Below, piece after piece: positions 42,467 through 52,200 of a stretch of DNA of 64,000 bases. The stretch covers positions 3,909,501 through 3,973,500 of the forward strand of contig NZ_OY782038.1 of NCBI RefSeq assembly GCF_963677575.1, written 5' to 3'. The stretch's first letter is position 1; every line of letters begins with the position of its first letter. A program made the position numbers and the translations under genes. The notes beneath the pieces were generated by a model that saw nothing but the letters and a program-made list of their open reading frames with translations, ran no database searches and had not been told where the DNA came from. The stretch comes from an uncultured Draconibacterium sp. Lineage in GTDB: Bacteria; Bacteroidota; Bacteroidia; Bacteroidales; Prolixibacteraceae.

Positions 42467-43495
42467 TTAGAAATTGTTATTCAGGTTAACCGACACTGAA
42501 AACAAATTGGAAGAGCCAGCCAGATGAAAGCGTGAAATGGCATAATCAAAATGAAACCGTTTGATTTTTAATCCAAATCCGGCAGAAAATCCGACAGTTG
42601 AAGCTTTGTTGTCAAATTTTAATTCCTGTCGACGTTGGTAGTTATACCCCATACGCAAGGTAAAATTTTCAGAAGGGAGTATTTCTGCTCCCAGCACCAG
42701 GTGACGCATGGTTTGTTTGGCAAAGCTCTCTTCGCGCTGGTGGATGTTTTCGCCGTTAAAATCTTTTTCTTCATCGCCTGATGCCAGATCCCAGTGATTA
42801 AGGTGCTGCAAAGTAGCCGAGAAAATAAGCGGGGCGTGCTGTAAGCGTTTGCTAATTCCTGCCTGGATGTTTAGTGGAATGCGTTCATGATCAGCTCCAT
42901 CGTAGTAGGTAGAAATTTGCGTTCCGAAGTTGCGCACCACAAGAGCCACATTTGTATAACTGTCTTTGCTGGCAAAACTGGCACCTAGGTCGGCAGCAAT
43001 TCCAAACGATTGGTAAGTTTCGAATGACGATAAAATAGGTTTTAGGTTGATTCCGTAATTCAGTCGTTTGTAACTGTTCGAATAAATGAGGTTAAGCGCG
43101 TATTCAGCTGCTTTAAAAGTAGCTCCTGTAAGTTCGCCCCCTTCCGTCGCTTCATCAAATTGCCCGTAATTGATGTAGTGCATTCCAACCGCAAAATTAC
43201 CGATTCCCTCGTAGGTTTTGGCATATGAAGCATAGCCATAATTCACATCGGCAAGGTAATTTACGTAATTCACCAAAATGCGGTTGTCCATATCTGCGTG
43301 AAGTAATGCCGGGTTAGCGTAGGGCAGGTTTAGATCTTCGGAATCGAGAATCGCAATTTGAGTACCTCCCAAAGCAGCGATACGTGCCGAGTTCGTCAGC
43401 TCCAGAAATTGGTAAGTGTATTCACCTCCAATTTGGGCCTTTCCCGCCAACATCGAAAAACAAAAGAATATAAAAAGGTAAATTTTTCGCTTCAT
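42467..43495 (-). CDS. porQ: Type IX secretion system protein PorQ
   Basis: A 342-residue outer-membrane protein with a signal peptide (residues 1-20, ending KAQ). The motif GGEYTYQFLELTNSARIAALGGTQIA at its mature N terminus is typical of the PorQ branch of the PorV/PorP-like barrels; DLNLPYANPALLH and the C-terminal barrel strands (FHFDYAISRF, SVSVNLNNNF) fit. PorQ is needed for attachment of type IX cargo to the cell surface in Porphyromonas. It stands alone after cmk. Cargo proteins with type IX C-terminal domains are not evident in this window. Confidence 0.85.
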   Translation of the reverse strand: MKRKIYLFIFFCFSMLAGKAQIGGEYTYQFLELTNSARIAALGGTQIAILDSEDLNLPYANPALLHADMDNRILVNYVNYLADVNYGYASYAKTYEGIGNFAVGMHYINYGQFDEATEGGELTGATFKAAEYALNLIYSNSYKRLNYGINLKPILSSFETYQSFGIAADLGASFASKDSYTNVALVVRNFGTQISTYYDGADHERIPLNIQAGISKRLQHAPLIFSATLQHLNHWDLASGDEEKDFNGENIHQREESFAKQTMRHLVLGAEILPSENFTLRMGYNYQRRQELKFDNKASTVGFSAGFGLKIKRFHFDYAISRFHLAGSSNLFSVSVNLNNNF

Positions 43496-43704
43496 GCGCG
43501 ATCGTCATTTTTTCTAAAACGCCAAAGGTATTTAATTATTATTATAGGGGTAACAGATTGAGAAAATTATAGAGAGGATTTGAAGGTTGATGACGCTGGT
43601 TGTGATGATTTTCGCTGTTTACGATATTATTTAAATTTATTGTATCATTAAAAGTTCCTTTTGTCAGCCTCTTAATTTTATATGGAGTTTTAAGGTCTGA
43701 CTAA

Positions 43705-43857
43705 TTAATTCAAAATTACTTTCAGTTTCAATTTTCGGGCTTTCTTATAAAGCCTGATGGAATCTTCAGAAACGGCAGTTGGAATGTCAACTTTAACGCT
43801 CCAAACTGGCCCTGTTTCTTGTAATTCCGGTTTTCCGTTTTTAAAATTCTCTTTCAT
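43705..43857 (-). CDS. Small hypothetical protein, 50 residues
   Basis: A short ORF with good coding character: MKENFKNGKPELQETGPVW at the start, then SVKVDIPTAVSEDSIRLY and a basic end (KKARKLKLKVILN). No signal or membrane segment is visible. It lies in the 475-base gap between porQ and the HMA lipoprotein gene. There is no Shine-Dalgarno, as for most genes here. Codon use looks like its neighbours. Not recognised; the rest of the gap (43496-43704) is AT-rich with no ORF I can support. Confidence 0.4.
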   Translation of the reverse strand: MKENFKNGKPELQETGPVWSVKVDIPTAVSEDSIRLYKKARKLKLKVILN

Positions 43858-43970
43858 TGTTTTTTATGGCTTTTCTGCAATGTACGGATTTTGACAAATA
43901 TTATGCCGAAAACCCCGACTAGTTATCACCAAAACGTTGTGAACAGTAGTTGTTTAACTGTTGCTGGGAC

Positions 43971-44279
43971 CTAATTCACGGCTTTTATAGTATATCCGCG
44001 CTTTTCAATGCTTTTTTCAATTTCATCAATCGACACTGCCGATGCATTGTATGTTACAATGGCAGTTGAATCTGCGAGTGTCACTTTTACCGATTCAATC
44101 CCACTCAGGGAATTTACACCCTTTTCTACCGAGGCTACACAGGCATCGCAATGTAATCCGCCAATATCAATGGTAGATTCAACAATTTGCTCCGGCTGAG
44201 CAACTTCTGTACTTTTTTGTGTTCCTGAATTACAGGCTACAAAACCAACAAGGATGAGTAAATACAATAGTTTTTTCAT
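43971..44279 (-). CDS. Heavy-metal-associated (HMA) domain lipoprotein
   Basis: A 102-residue protein with a lipobox (VGFVAC, Cys16) and one HMA domain (about 35-100) with the metal-binding CxxC in GLHCDACVASVEKGV. HMA domains bind copper, zinc or similar soft metals and pass them to transporters. As a membrane-anchored periplasmic single-domain form it probably acts as a metal scavenger or chaperone (inference). A dyad CTGCAAT-TTG-ATTGCAG (44330-44346) lies about 50 bases before the start and might be an operator. Confidence 0.85.
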   Translation of the reverse strand: MKKLLYLLILVGFVACNSGTQKSTEVAQPEQIVESTIDIGGLHCDACVASVEKGVNSLSGIESVKVTLADSTAIVTYNASAVSIDEIEKSIEKRGYTIKAVN

Positions 44280-44329
44280 GGTAGTTTTTATTGTTATTAG
44301 TTTTTATTTTCTAGTTAATGGTTAAAACC

Positions 44330-44346
44330 CTGCAATTTGATTGCAG
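44330..44346. promoter_or_regulatory. Dyad upstream of the HMA lipoprotein gene
   Basis: CTGCAAT-TTG-ATTGCAG is a perfect 7-3-7 inverted repeat 51 bases upstream of the gene start, a position suited to a metal-responsive operator. The binding protein is unknown. Confidence 0.35.
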
Positions 44347-44523
44347 CTACTTTAGTTTCTATAAACTTTTATTTTATAGGATTTTGATTTGAGTACATAG
44401 ATTTGAGTATTGAGAATCTTATTCGTGTCTATTTTCTTCTCTCACTACTCATATCCTATGCTTTGTTCATTTTGAATTTCATTCAATCTTAAACCTATGT
44501 ACTTTCAGTGCATAGTGGTTTAG

Positions 44524-44994
44524 TTACTTGATAACGGGAGCCAGAATCTGCTTATTTTCTTCGCTGGCTGCACCCATAACGGTTTTAACTTTGTTCCCCA
44601 TAAATCTCGAGAACAGTCCTGAGTTCAACATCGAAACATATGTTTTGCCGTTGCGCTCGTATACTGCAACGCGGCATGGCATTAGTGCTGAAACTACACG
44701 TTCATGATCGCTGCTTAAAATCTGGTAAGCATGATCGGGCTTACACAACGAAAATACTTTCACCGGTTTTACATCAAAACCGTGTTTTTTCATGGTTGCC
44801 TGCAAATCGTATAAATGCGGCATGCTCCAGTTATTGTCTTTTGTCGATTGTTCAATAGTGGCAACGGTTTCATCAAAACCCAGTTTACTCTCGTTAATCA
44901 CAAACATCTGTTTTGGCAATATTACAATCAAAAGAATTACGGTTAAAAGTATTCCAACAATAAGTCCGGTAAAAAACATAGTTAATCCTTTCAT
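44524..44994 (-). CDS. DUF302 domain protein with membrane anchor
   Basis: A 156-residue protein with one N-terminal transmembrane helix (about 5-28) and a DUF302 domain (about 38-150): ESKLGFDETVATIEQSTKDNNW, VFSLCKPDHAYQIL and the MPCRVAVYERNGKTYVS strand. The family is common near thioredoxin-like and sulfur-metabolism genes, but its function is unknown. It is downstream of cysK and upstream of the HMA lipoprotein gene on the same strand, with gaps of 145 and 244 bases. Confidence 0.85.
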   Translation of the reverse strand: MKGLTMFFTGLIVGILLTVILLIVILPKQMFVINESKLGFDETVATIEQSTKDNNWSMPHLYDLQATMKKHGFDVKPVKVFSLCKPDHAYQILSSDHERVVSALMPCRVAVYERNGKTYVSMLNSGLFSRFMGNKVKTVMGAASEENKQILAPVIK

Positions 44995-45083
44995 TAATAG
45001 TTTTTAATAAGATACGAAGAAAGAACAACCAATTGGAAACTTTTGTTTGATAGATTTGCTTGATGGTGCTTAGAAGCATAGAA

Positions 45084-45119
45084 ATAAAAAGGGAACCACT
45101 CATCCGAATGATCCCCTTC
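45084..45119 (-). terminator. Terminator after cysK
   Basis: On the minus strand a 13-base stem with three G-U pairs (45106-45118 with 45089-45101) and a GGAT loop is followed by T5AT3, 20 bases after the cysK stop. Confidence 0.75.
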
Positions 45120-45138
45120 TTGTATATTGAAGTTAGTT

Positions 45139-46050
45139 CTAATATAAACCTTCAATTGATAAATAGCGCTCGCCGTGGTCGTACGAGAATGTAAGAATCC
45201 GCGATCCTTTTGGTAATTCTTTGATCTTTTTGGCAACGGCTGCCAACGATGCTCCTGACGAAATACCAACAAACAAACCTTCTTCTCGTGCTGCTTTTTG
45301 GGCGTACTCAAACGCTTCGTCTTTGCTAATTTCCACTGTCCCGTCAAGTAGTTCTGTATTCAGGTTTTTCGGAATAAAGCCTGCTCCAATTCCCTGAATT
45401 CCGTGTGGACCGGGATCTTTCCCTCCAATTACAGGGCTCGAATCCGGTTCAACTGCAAAAACTTTTAGGTTCGGAAATTTCTCTTTTAAAACTTCAGCAA
45501 CTCCGGTAATGTGTCCTCCGGTTCCAACTCCGGTAATCAGGTAATCAAAACCTTCAGGGAAGTCTTTTAAAATTTCCTGTGCCGTAAAGTTATGATGCAC
45601 CGCTACGTTGGCTGGGTTATTAAACTGTTGAGGTATCCAGGCATTGCCCAGTTCGCTGGCCAATTCTTCAGCTTTGGCAATGGCACCTTTCATCCCTTTT
45701 TCTTTTGGCGTTAATTCCAGCTCGGCACCAAATACTTTCAATGCTCTTCTTCTCTCCAACGACATTGACTCGGGCATAGTAAGAATTAAACGGTAACCTT
45801 TTACGGCTGCTACCAGTGCTAACCCGATTCCGGTATTTCCTGATGTAGGTTCAATAATGACCGAACCTTCTTTTAAGATCCCTTTCTTTTCCGCATCCTC
45901 TACCATCGCCAGTGCAATACGGTCTTTTATACTACCTCCGGGATTTGTTTTTTCAACTTTCACCCAAACTTCGTAATCCTCAGGGTAGAGGCGGTTAATT
46001 TTTACATGTGGCGTGTTGCCAATGGTCTCTAAAATGTTCTTTGCTTTCAT
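45139..46050 (-). CDS. cysK: Cysteine synthase A (O-acetylserine sulfhydrylase)
   Basis: A 303-residue PLP enzyme that makes cysteine from O-acetylserine and sulfide. Lys42 in NPGGSIKDRIA holds PLP; the substrate loop is EPTSGNTGIGLA, the phosphate loop is GVGTGGHITGV, and VGISSGAS contacts the pyridine nitrogen. The length is typical for CysK. No serine acetyltransferase gene is adjacent. A Cys-rich leader ORF and a terminator lie 130-270 bases upstream, so its expression is probably controlled by attenuation. Confidence 0.96.
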   Translation of the reverse strand: MKAKNILETIGNTPHVKINRLYPEDYEVWVKVEKTNPGGSIKDRIALAMVEDAEKKGILKEGSVIIEPTSGNTGIGLALVAAVKGYRLILTMPESMSLERRRALKVFGAELELTPKEKGMKGAIAKAEELASELGNAWIPQQFNNPANVAVHHNFTAQEILKDFPEGFDYLITGVGTGGHITGVAEVLKEKFPNLKVFAVEPDSSPVIGGKDPGPHGIQGIGAGFIPKNLNTELLDGTVEISKDEAFEYAQKAAREEGLFVGISSGASLAAVAKKIKELPKGSRILTFSYDHGERYLSIEGLY

Positions 46051-46181
46051 CTCATTATAATTTTAAATTTTAGCGGAATTCGATGGAACTCGCTTATAAT
46101 GATTTTTTCGAAATCAAGAATTTTAAATGCTCGTTTCATCTGTTTTTAATTATTGAGTTATCTCGGTAAATATTCATTAAA

Positions 46182-46217
46182 CAAAAAAAAGGCCTTTCCG
46201 TTCATGGAAAGGCCTTG
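46182..46217 (-). terminator. Attenuator terminator before cysK
   Basis: On the minus strand AAGGCCTTTCC (46216-46206) and GGAAAGGCCTT (46199-46189) form a perfect 11-base stem with an ATGAAC loop, followed by eight T. It lies between the leader ORF and cysK and would stop transcription before the gene unless the competing hairpin forms. Confidence 0.88.
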
Positions 46218-46278
46218 TATAATCTTGCAATCAAGTTCAATTTAATATACTACAACACCTTTCCCGTTTTTCAGGAAA
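46206..46278 (-). promoter_or_regulatory. Alternative pairing segments of the cysK attenuator
   Basis: Four mutually complementary segments lie in order on the minus strand. Segment 1 is TTTCC at 46278-46274, next to the Cys codons; segment 2 is GGGAAAGG at 46265-46258; segment 3 is CCTTTCC at 46212-46206; segment 4 is GGAAAGG, the start of the terminator 3' arm. 1:2, 2:3 and 3:4 can all pair. A ribosome halted on the Cys codons would mask segment 1 and free 2 to pair with 3, preventing the terminator. Confidence 0.7.
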
Positions 46279-46316
46279 CAACAACACATCATCATATTGT
46301 TACCGGTGTTTTTCAT
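46242..46316 (-). CDS. Cysteine-rich leader peptide of cysK (24 residues)
   Basis: An ATG at 46316 opens 24 codons and a TAA at 46242. After seven residues (MKNTGNN) comes MMMCCC, then FLKNGKGVVVY. Three consecutive UGU codons directly before a set of alternative hairpins and a terminator are the hallmark of an amino-acid attenuator. The gene controlled, cysK, makes the amino acid that would be sensed. The three Met codons may add response to methionine, which is made from cysteine sulfur. The start codon has no Shine-Dalgarno. An imperfect -7 box (TACATTTA) lies upstream on the minus strand. Confidence 0.75.
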   Translation of the reverse strand: MKNTGNNMMMCCCFLKNGKGVVVY

Positions 46317-46508
46317 ACTATTAAAAGTGTTTATTTCTAAATGTATAGTATGTAACTCGCAGTTGTTTTAATTATTCTTTATGGAACAATTGTTAATGCT
46401 CGTTTCATAATGGGTGCAATATATGTAATTTTTATTTATTCTAAATAATAATCATGAAAAAAATCATGTTTTTCACTTCTTTGTTAAGAAAACCGACTAT
46501 TTCTGTGG

Positions 46509-47852
46509 CTAGCCTTTGTACCGAAGCCACTTGATCAGCTCTTTTATATTTACCTTTTTACCATACATGAGCAAGCCGATGCGGTAAATTTTGGCGGCTG
46601 CCATAATGCAAACGATGGTCGTAAGAACGAGCAGTCCCATTGAAAGTAAGAGCTCCCAAATTGGCAGATCGTAAGGTACACGTGCCATCATGGCTACCGG
46701 CGAAGTGAACGGAATAATAGAACACCAAAATGCGAGCGGACCTTCAGGATTTTTCGCAATGGGGAAGAGCAGCATGATTGAAAGGATCAATGGGAAAGTT
46801 ACCGGGAAAACCATTTGCTGCGAATCTTCGTCGTTGTCGACAGCGGCACCTACAGCACCCAATAAAGCGCTGTATAATAAATAACCTGCAAGGAAATAAA
46901 ACACAAAAGAGAACAAAATAAGCGGCAGATTCAGGTTGCCGATCATTTCCATTACTTCCGTAACCTGGTTAGGCGAAGCAGCCTGCATCGCAGCTGGGTT
47001 CACTTGCCCCTGCGATTCCATAATACTTTGTCCCATTTGCTGTGCCGATTCGGGCGTGAAAAAGAAACTCTGCACAACTACCAAACCAATACCTCCTAAA
47101 ACAAGCCAGATTGCAACCTGTGTGAGGCCAACCAAAGCGGTTCCGATAATTTTACCGGCCATCAGCTGACTGGGTTTCACCGACGAAATAATCACCTCGA
47201 TAATGCGACTTTTCTTTTCTTCCATCACACTGCGCATAACCATGGCACCATACATAAATACAAAGAAATAGATGATTAGGCCCATCGCGTAGCTGACAAT
47301 AAAAGCTATTACTGACGAACTTTTCTTTGTTTCGCCCGACTGTGAAACCTTAAGTGTGCTAAGGTTTACACTGGTGCGTGTTTTGCTCAGGCGTTCTTCC
47401 AAATCGGGTATGCCGGAGTCGGCTATTACTTTTTGGCGCTTGTCATTCTCTATAAAACGACTGAGTTTGCGCTCAATTTGTTCGGTAAGCTCAAAGGGTA
47501 ACTGTTTCTCGGAGAAGAGTTGTGCCTGGTTGTTCGAGTAAATATCTGATGGAATAAAGAGGACGCCGTAGTAACCGCTGCCTTTCAGATTGGTTTTTAA
47601 TGTTGTATATTCTTCTTTCGGAATAAAATGATAGTTGGTTGTTCCTTCTTCGCTAAATTCGCCAAGAAATAAATTTGTGGCATCGTACACTGCGATGGTG
47701 CGCTCTTCAGTATCGTCTTTTATCGAAAAATAAATTACCAAGCCGTAAACGCCGGCTATTAAAAACGGCATCAGGATGGTTAATATGATAAACGATTTCT
47801 TTTTTACCCGTTTCAGGTATTCTTGTTTTAATATCAGTAATGTGTTGCTCAT
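46509..47852 (-). CDS. ABC-2 type transporter permease (NatB-like)
   Basis: A 447-residue permease. I chose the ATG at 47852 (MSNTLLILKQEYLKRVKKKSF); the open frame upstream overlaps the preceding gene. There is one N-terminal helix (about 23-43), a large extracytoplasmic domain, and about five helices from residue 175 on, including the family segment SVMEEKKSRIIEVIISSVKPSQLMAGKI. Members export sodium, drugs or lipids, or drive lipid or polysaccharide export; the substrate is unknown. The ATPase gene ends 10 bases upstream. Confidence 0.88.
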   Translation of the reverse strand: MSNTLLILKQEYLKRVKKKSFIILTILMPFLIAGVYGLVIYFSIKDDTEERTIAVYDATNLFLGEFSEEGTTNYHFIPKEEYTTLKTNLKGSGYYGVLFIPSDIYSNNQAQLFSEKQLPFELTEQIERKLSRFIENDKRQKVIADSGIPDLEERLSKTRTSVNLSTLKVSQSGETKKSSSVIAFIVSYAMGLIIYFFVFMYGAMVMRSVMEEKKSRIIEVIISSVKPSQLMAGKIIGTALVGLTQVAIWLVLGGIGLVVVQSFFFTPESAQQMGQSIMESQGQVNPAAMQAASPNQVTEVMEMIGNLNLPLILFSFVFYFLAGYLLYSALLGAVGAAVDNDEDSQQMVFPVTFPLILSIMLLFPIAKNPEGPLAFWCSIIPFTSPVAMMARVPYDLPIWELLLSMGLLVLTTIVCIMAAAKIYRIGLLMYGKKVNIKELIKWLRYKG

Positions 47853-47862
47853 GTTGGCTGGT

Positions 47863-48786
47863 TTAGTTTTTGTTCGACTCCTCAACGGCTTTAATAAATA
47901 CATCGTTCATACTCGGGATCAGCTCCTCGAACGACATGATCTCGGCGGCCGGCATAATAGCCGATAACAGCTCGTTATTCGATTCCCCGTTCATGTACTG
48001 TACTTTCAGGGTGTTTGCTTTTTCCGACTCATCGTGACTGATGATTTTGTAATCGATTCCCAATGCCAGGTCAATATCTCTGAATTCGCCTCGGTATTTT
48101 ATGTCGAAAATATTGGTTTTGTATTTCATCCTGATCTCGTCTGTTGGTCCGTCTTCAATCTTTTTCGATTTGTTGATCAGTGCAATGTGGTCGCACAATT
48201 CTTCAACCGATCCCATGTTGTGGGTAGAGAAAATAATGGTAGCGCCTTCTGCTTTCAGGTTCAGAATTTCCTTTTTCAACAGGTTGGCATTTATCGGGTC
48301 GAAACCGCTAAAAGGCTCATCAAAAATCAGCAGTTTGGGCTGATGAACAACTGTGGTAATAAACTGTACTTTTTGCTGCATTCCTTTCGACAGCTCTTCC
48401 ACTTTCTTGTTCCACCAAGGCATGATGTCGAATTTCTCGAACCATTGTTTCAGGTTTCTCGATGCATCGCGTTGTGACATCCCTTTCAGCTGAGCAAGGT
48501 AAATAGCCTGCTCGCCAATCTTCATTTTTTTGTACAATCCGCGTTCTTCGGGCAGGTAGCCAATGTGTGAAATGTCTGCGCGGGTCATTTTTCTCCCGTT
48601 CAGAAAAATATCACCGCTGTCGGGGGCAGTAATCTGGTTAATAATGCGGATGAGGGTGGTTTTGCCCGCGCCATTTGGGCCAAGCAAGCCAAAAATGCTT
48701 TGTTCTTTTACCGAAATGCTAACATCGGTTAACGCCTGCGTACTGGCAAAAAACTTGTTAACATTGCGCGCTTCGAATAATTCCAT
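47863..48786 (-). CDS. ABC transporter ATP-binding protein (NatA-like)
   Basis: A 307-residue ATPase with Walker A GPNGAGKTTLIRI, Q loop YLPEERGLYKKM, signature VEELSKGMQQKVQ, Walker B LLIFDEPFSGFDP and the switch His in IIFSTHNMGS. Residues about 225-307 form the extra C-terminal domain seen in DUF4162-type exporter ATPases. It forms the exporter with the permease encoded just downstream. Confidence 0.93.
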   Translation of the reverse strand: MELFEARNVNKFFASTQALTDVSISVKEQSIFGLLGPNGAGKTTLIRIINQITAPDSGDIFLNGRKMTRADISHIGYLPEERGLYKKMKIGEQAIYLAQLKGMSQRDASRNLKQWFEKFDIMPWWNKKVEELSKGMQQKVQFITTVVHQPKLLIFDEPFSGFDPINANLLKKEILNLKAEGATIIFSTHNMGSVEELCDHIALINKSKKIEDGPTDEIRMKYKTNIFDIKYRGEFRDIDLALGIDYKIISHDESEKANTLKVQYMNGESNNELLSAIMPAAEIMSFEELIPSMNDVFIKAVEESNKN

Positions 48787-49253
48787 ATTGCTTTTAATTG
48801 AGTAGTATGATACAAACTGTGCAAATTACAGGTTTGGTTTTAATAATTCTTAAAGAAAGTCTGAAAATGCTGCCTTTTGAAATAAATATCGGCGAATGGG
48901 GATTTTTAAGGGACGAACTGGAATTGTCTACGCTTTTTGAGTTTTATAATTCTTCATTGATCAACTTTTGAACATCGTTTTCAGAAGACCTTATTTTTTC
49001 AAAAAAAGTTGGAGAAAACACCAGAAAGAAAGATTTCCTTTTGGGGTGAATTCATCCATAATATATTTTAAAGTATTGAATCAGGCACTTAATCAATAAC
49101 GAGAACAAGTTAATTATCAACTAATTTAAATACTGCTATTTCATACTCTATCTATTTCTACGTTAGAGCAAATTTTATTTTTAATTCTATTGCTAACATA
49201 ATATATAATAGTTGTAAATATTTTTAAATTTGCAGGATTAAAATATATTTCTT
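48787..49253. other. 467-base intergenic region between divergent genes
   Basis: No convincing full gene is present. A 34-codon ORF (48867-48971, plus) and a degenerate minus-strand reading (about 49059-48944: MDEFTPKG, then after a frameshift FFLVFSPTFFEKIRSS...) hint at a decayed small gene, but neither can be supported. A TAAATTTG -7 box (49225-49232) precedes the gene at 49254. Confidence 0.4.
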
Positions 49254-52200
49254 ATGAATGTTGCAGAAAAAGATTTGTTTGTTGTTGGGATTGGTGCATC
49301 TGCAGGAGGCTTGGATGCTATTCAGCAATTGTTTGATCATATGCCTGCTGATACTGATATGGCGTTCGTGGTAATTCAGCACCTTTCTCCTGATTTTAAA
49401 AGTTTGATGCCAGAGTTACTTGCCAAGCATACAAGAATGAAGATTTATACAGCGGAAGACAAACAAACCATAGAACCAAACTGTATTTATTTAAATCAAC
49501 GAAATAAGAATCTACATATCAAAGGGCGCCAATTATATTTGTTGGAAAAAGGTCCGAAGCATAATCTAAACCTTCCAATCGATATCTTTTTCCATACACT
49601 GGGAGAGGAATATAAAGACAAGTCGATTGGTGTTATTCTTTCAGGAACGGGATCAGATGGTTCGCGGGGAATAAAAACAATAAAGGAAGCGGGAGGAAGC
49701 ATTATTGTACAATCACCCGAATCGGCCCAATTTGACGGAATGCCCAACTCAGCGATTTCTACCAACCTTGTTGATTTTATACAAGAACCGACCAAGATTG
49801 CCGAAACACTCTCACGCTTTATCAATCAGAGATTACTTCTGGACTCTCAAACGCTTGCAAATCAAGAAGATAATTCAAACGAAGTCATTTTCATAAGAAT
49901 CTTAGACGAGCTGTATAAATTTTTTGGAGTCGATTTCAAAAAATATAAAAAGAACACGTTGCTGCGAAGACTGGAAAAAAGGATGAATATCAATAACATA
50001 GAGTTTCTCTATGACTATTTTACCTTATTAAGGAGTAACCCGAACGAAAGAAATAACCTGATGCAGGATTTTCTTATTGGTGTTACCAGTTTCTTCCGTG
50101 ACGTAGAAGCATTCAATATCCTTAGAAATAGTATCGTTCCGCAAATATGCAAGAACAAAACCAACACTGATAGTGTTCGTATTTGGGTCCCAGGCTGTTC
50201 TACTGGCGAAGAAGTATATTCTATTGCAATGCTGTTCGACGAGTATATCCGGCTTCATAAACTTAATTTCGATTTTAAAATATTTGCAACTGATATTGAT
50301 TCTAAAGCACTTGATGTTGCCAGCACCGGTAGCTACCATGTAAATATTGCCAACGAGGTTTACAAACATTTTCTGGAATCTTACTTTATCAAATCGGGAG
50401 AAAAAGTCCAGGTTAACAAACGCCTAAGGGAAAAGATAGTATTCTCGAACCATAATTTATTAAAAGATCCGCCTTTTATTCGGATGGATCTTATTTCGTG
50501 TAGAAATTTACTGATCTATCTGGAAAGTAAAAGTCAGCAGAAAGTTTTATCCGATTTTCAATTTGCATTAAACAAATTTGGTTTTTTGTTTCTTGGAAAC
50601 AGTGAGTCGCTTGGAGAAGTTGGTAAATTATTTAAGGTTATTGATGCAAAATGGAAAATTTATCAAAATATTTCAGAAAACCAGCAGTTTCCAAACAGAA
50701 CCAATACTGATGGAATAAGTACTATTTCATATAAAACGCCTATACAGTCTATTTCTAAACCGGAATTCCGATATAAAGACAATCCAGATACTGTTTTTTA
50801 TAAATACCTCAGCAGTAAGTTTAGTCCCTCTTGCATTTTTATAAACGACGATTTTAACATTCTTTTTATAAAAGGAGATGCCGGCAAAAGAATAATTCAC
50901 AATGAGGGAGTTTTTCAGAATAACCTTTTAAAAGTTGTTTCGCCTGAAATATCGGTAATCATAAAAAATGGGATTAGGAGTTTAAAAGTAGAAAACAAAA
51001 ACACCATTATAAAGGATGTGGTTATTGGTACCAAAAGAGACACAAAAACCATTGATATTAGTTTCTATAAACCAGAAGAAACAGATGGTTTGGACAGTAC
51101 CTATGTAATTCAATTTAGCGAAGATAAAAATATTGATAGTGAAAAACTTGTTGAACTAAAAAATATCCCCATTGACGAAATCTCAAAACGAAAAATGGAT
51201 GATCTCGAAGATGAGCTAAAAGAGGTAAAAGCAAGGCTTCAGAATGTAATTGAAGAACTGGAGACCAGTAATGAAGAATTACAGTCATCAAATGAAGAAT
51301 TGATGGCTTCAAATGAAGAATTGCAAAGTACCAACGAAGAACTGCAATCAGTTAACGAAGAGCTTTATACTGTTAATTCTGAACTTCAGGAAAAAAATAA
51401 AGAACTACAACAGCTGAATAACGATATAACTAATTTATTAAACAGCACTGATATCGGGACACTGTTTCTTGATGCAGACTTTAAAATACGAAAATTTACG
51501 CCCTCTTTACAAAAGCATTTTAACCTTCAGGAAAGCGATATCGGAAGGCCAATCTCAAGTTTTGCCTCCAACTTTAACGAAGAGGTTCGCTTGTCAATAA
51601 TCAATAATTCCCATAAAACACTTAGCCAACTTACTAGCTATGAAAAAGAAATTGTGGATAATGAGGGCAACTATTATTTATTAAGGATTAGCCCTTTCAT
51701 AACTTCTGACAAAAAAATTGATGGCTTAGTTATAACTTTTGTTAATATCGATCAACTTAGGAAAACAAGAAATGATTTAGCCACATCTGAATACCGATAT
51801 AGGCAGTTATTTGAGCACCTTAACGAAGGGTTTATCCATGCTAAACTTATTAAAGATAAAAATAACGCACCTTTAGATTTTAAGTACATAAATATTAACC
51901 CTGCATTTGAAGTACAAATTGGAAAAACAGCTAATGAGGTTATTGGGAAATTAGGTTCTGAAATGATTCCTGAATTAAAAGAAGACAACATTAAGTGGCT
52001 TGAATTGTATGCAAAAACAGCATTGACCGGAGAGGATCAATTTATTGAAATTTATACTGCCTTAAGAGACAAATATTACCTGCTTCATATTTTTTGTCCT
52101 GGGGAAGATGAGTTTGCCGCTACATTTGCCGACATCACAAAACTCAAAGAAAACTCAAGAAAACTTTTAATCCGAGAACAGGAATTAAACAAAGTCCAGG

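Noticed and set aside
44395..44420. Short direct repeat GATTTGAGTA before the HMA lipoprotein gene.
   Set aside because: Two ten-base AT-rich copies are too weak to separate from chance.
51241..51420. Repeated GAAGAA(T/C)T(A/G)CAA-type DNA motif as a possible tandem-repeat or CRISPR-like array.
   Set aside because: It encodes the SNEELQ heptad coiled coil of the CheB-CheR-kinase protein. No CRISPR array was seen anywhere in the window.
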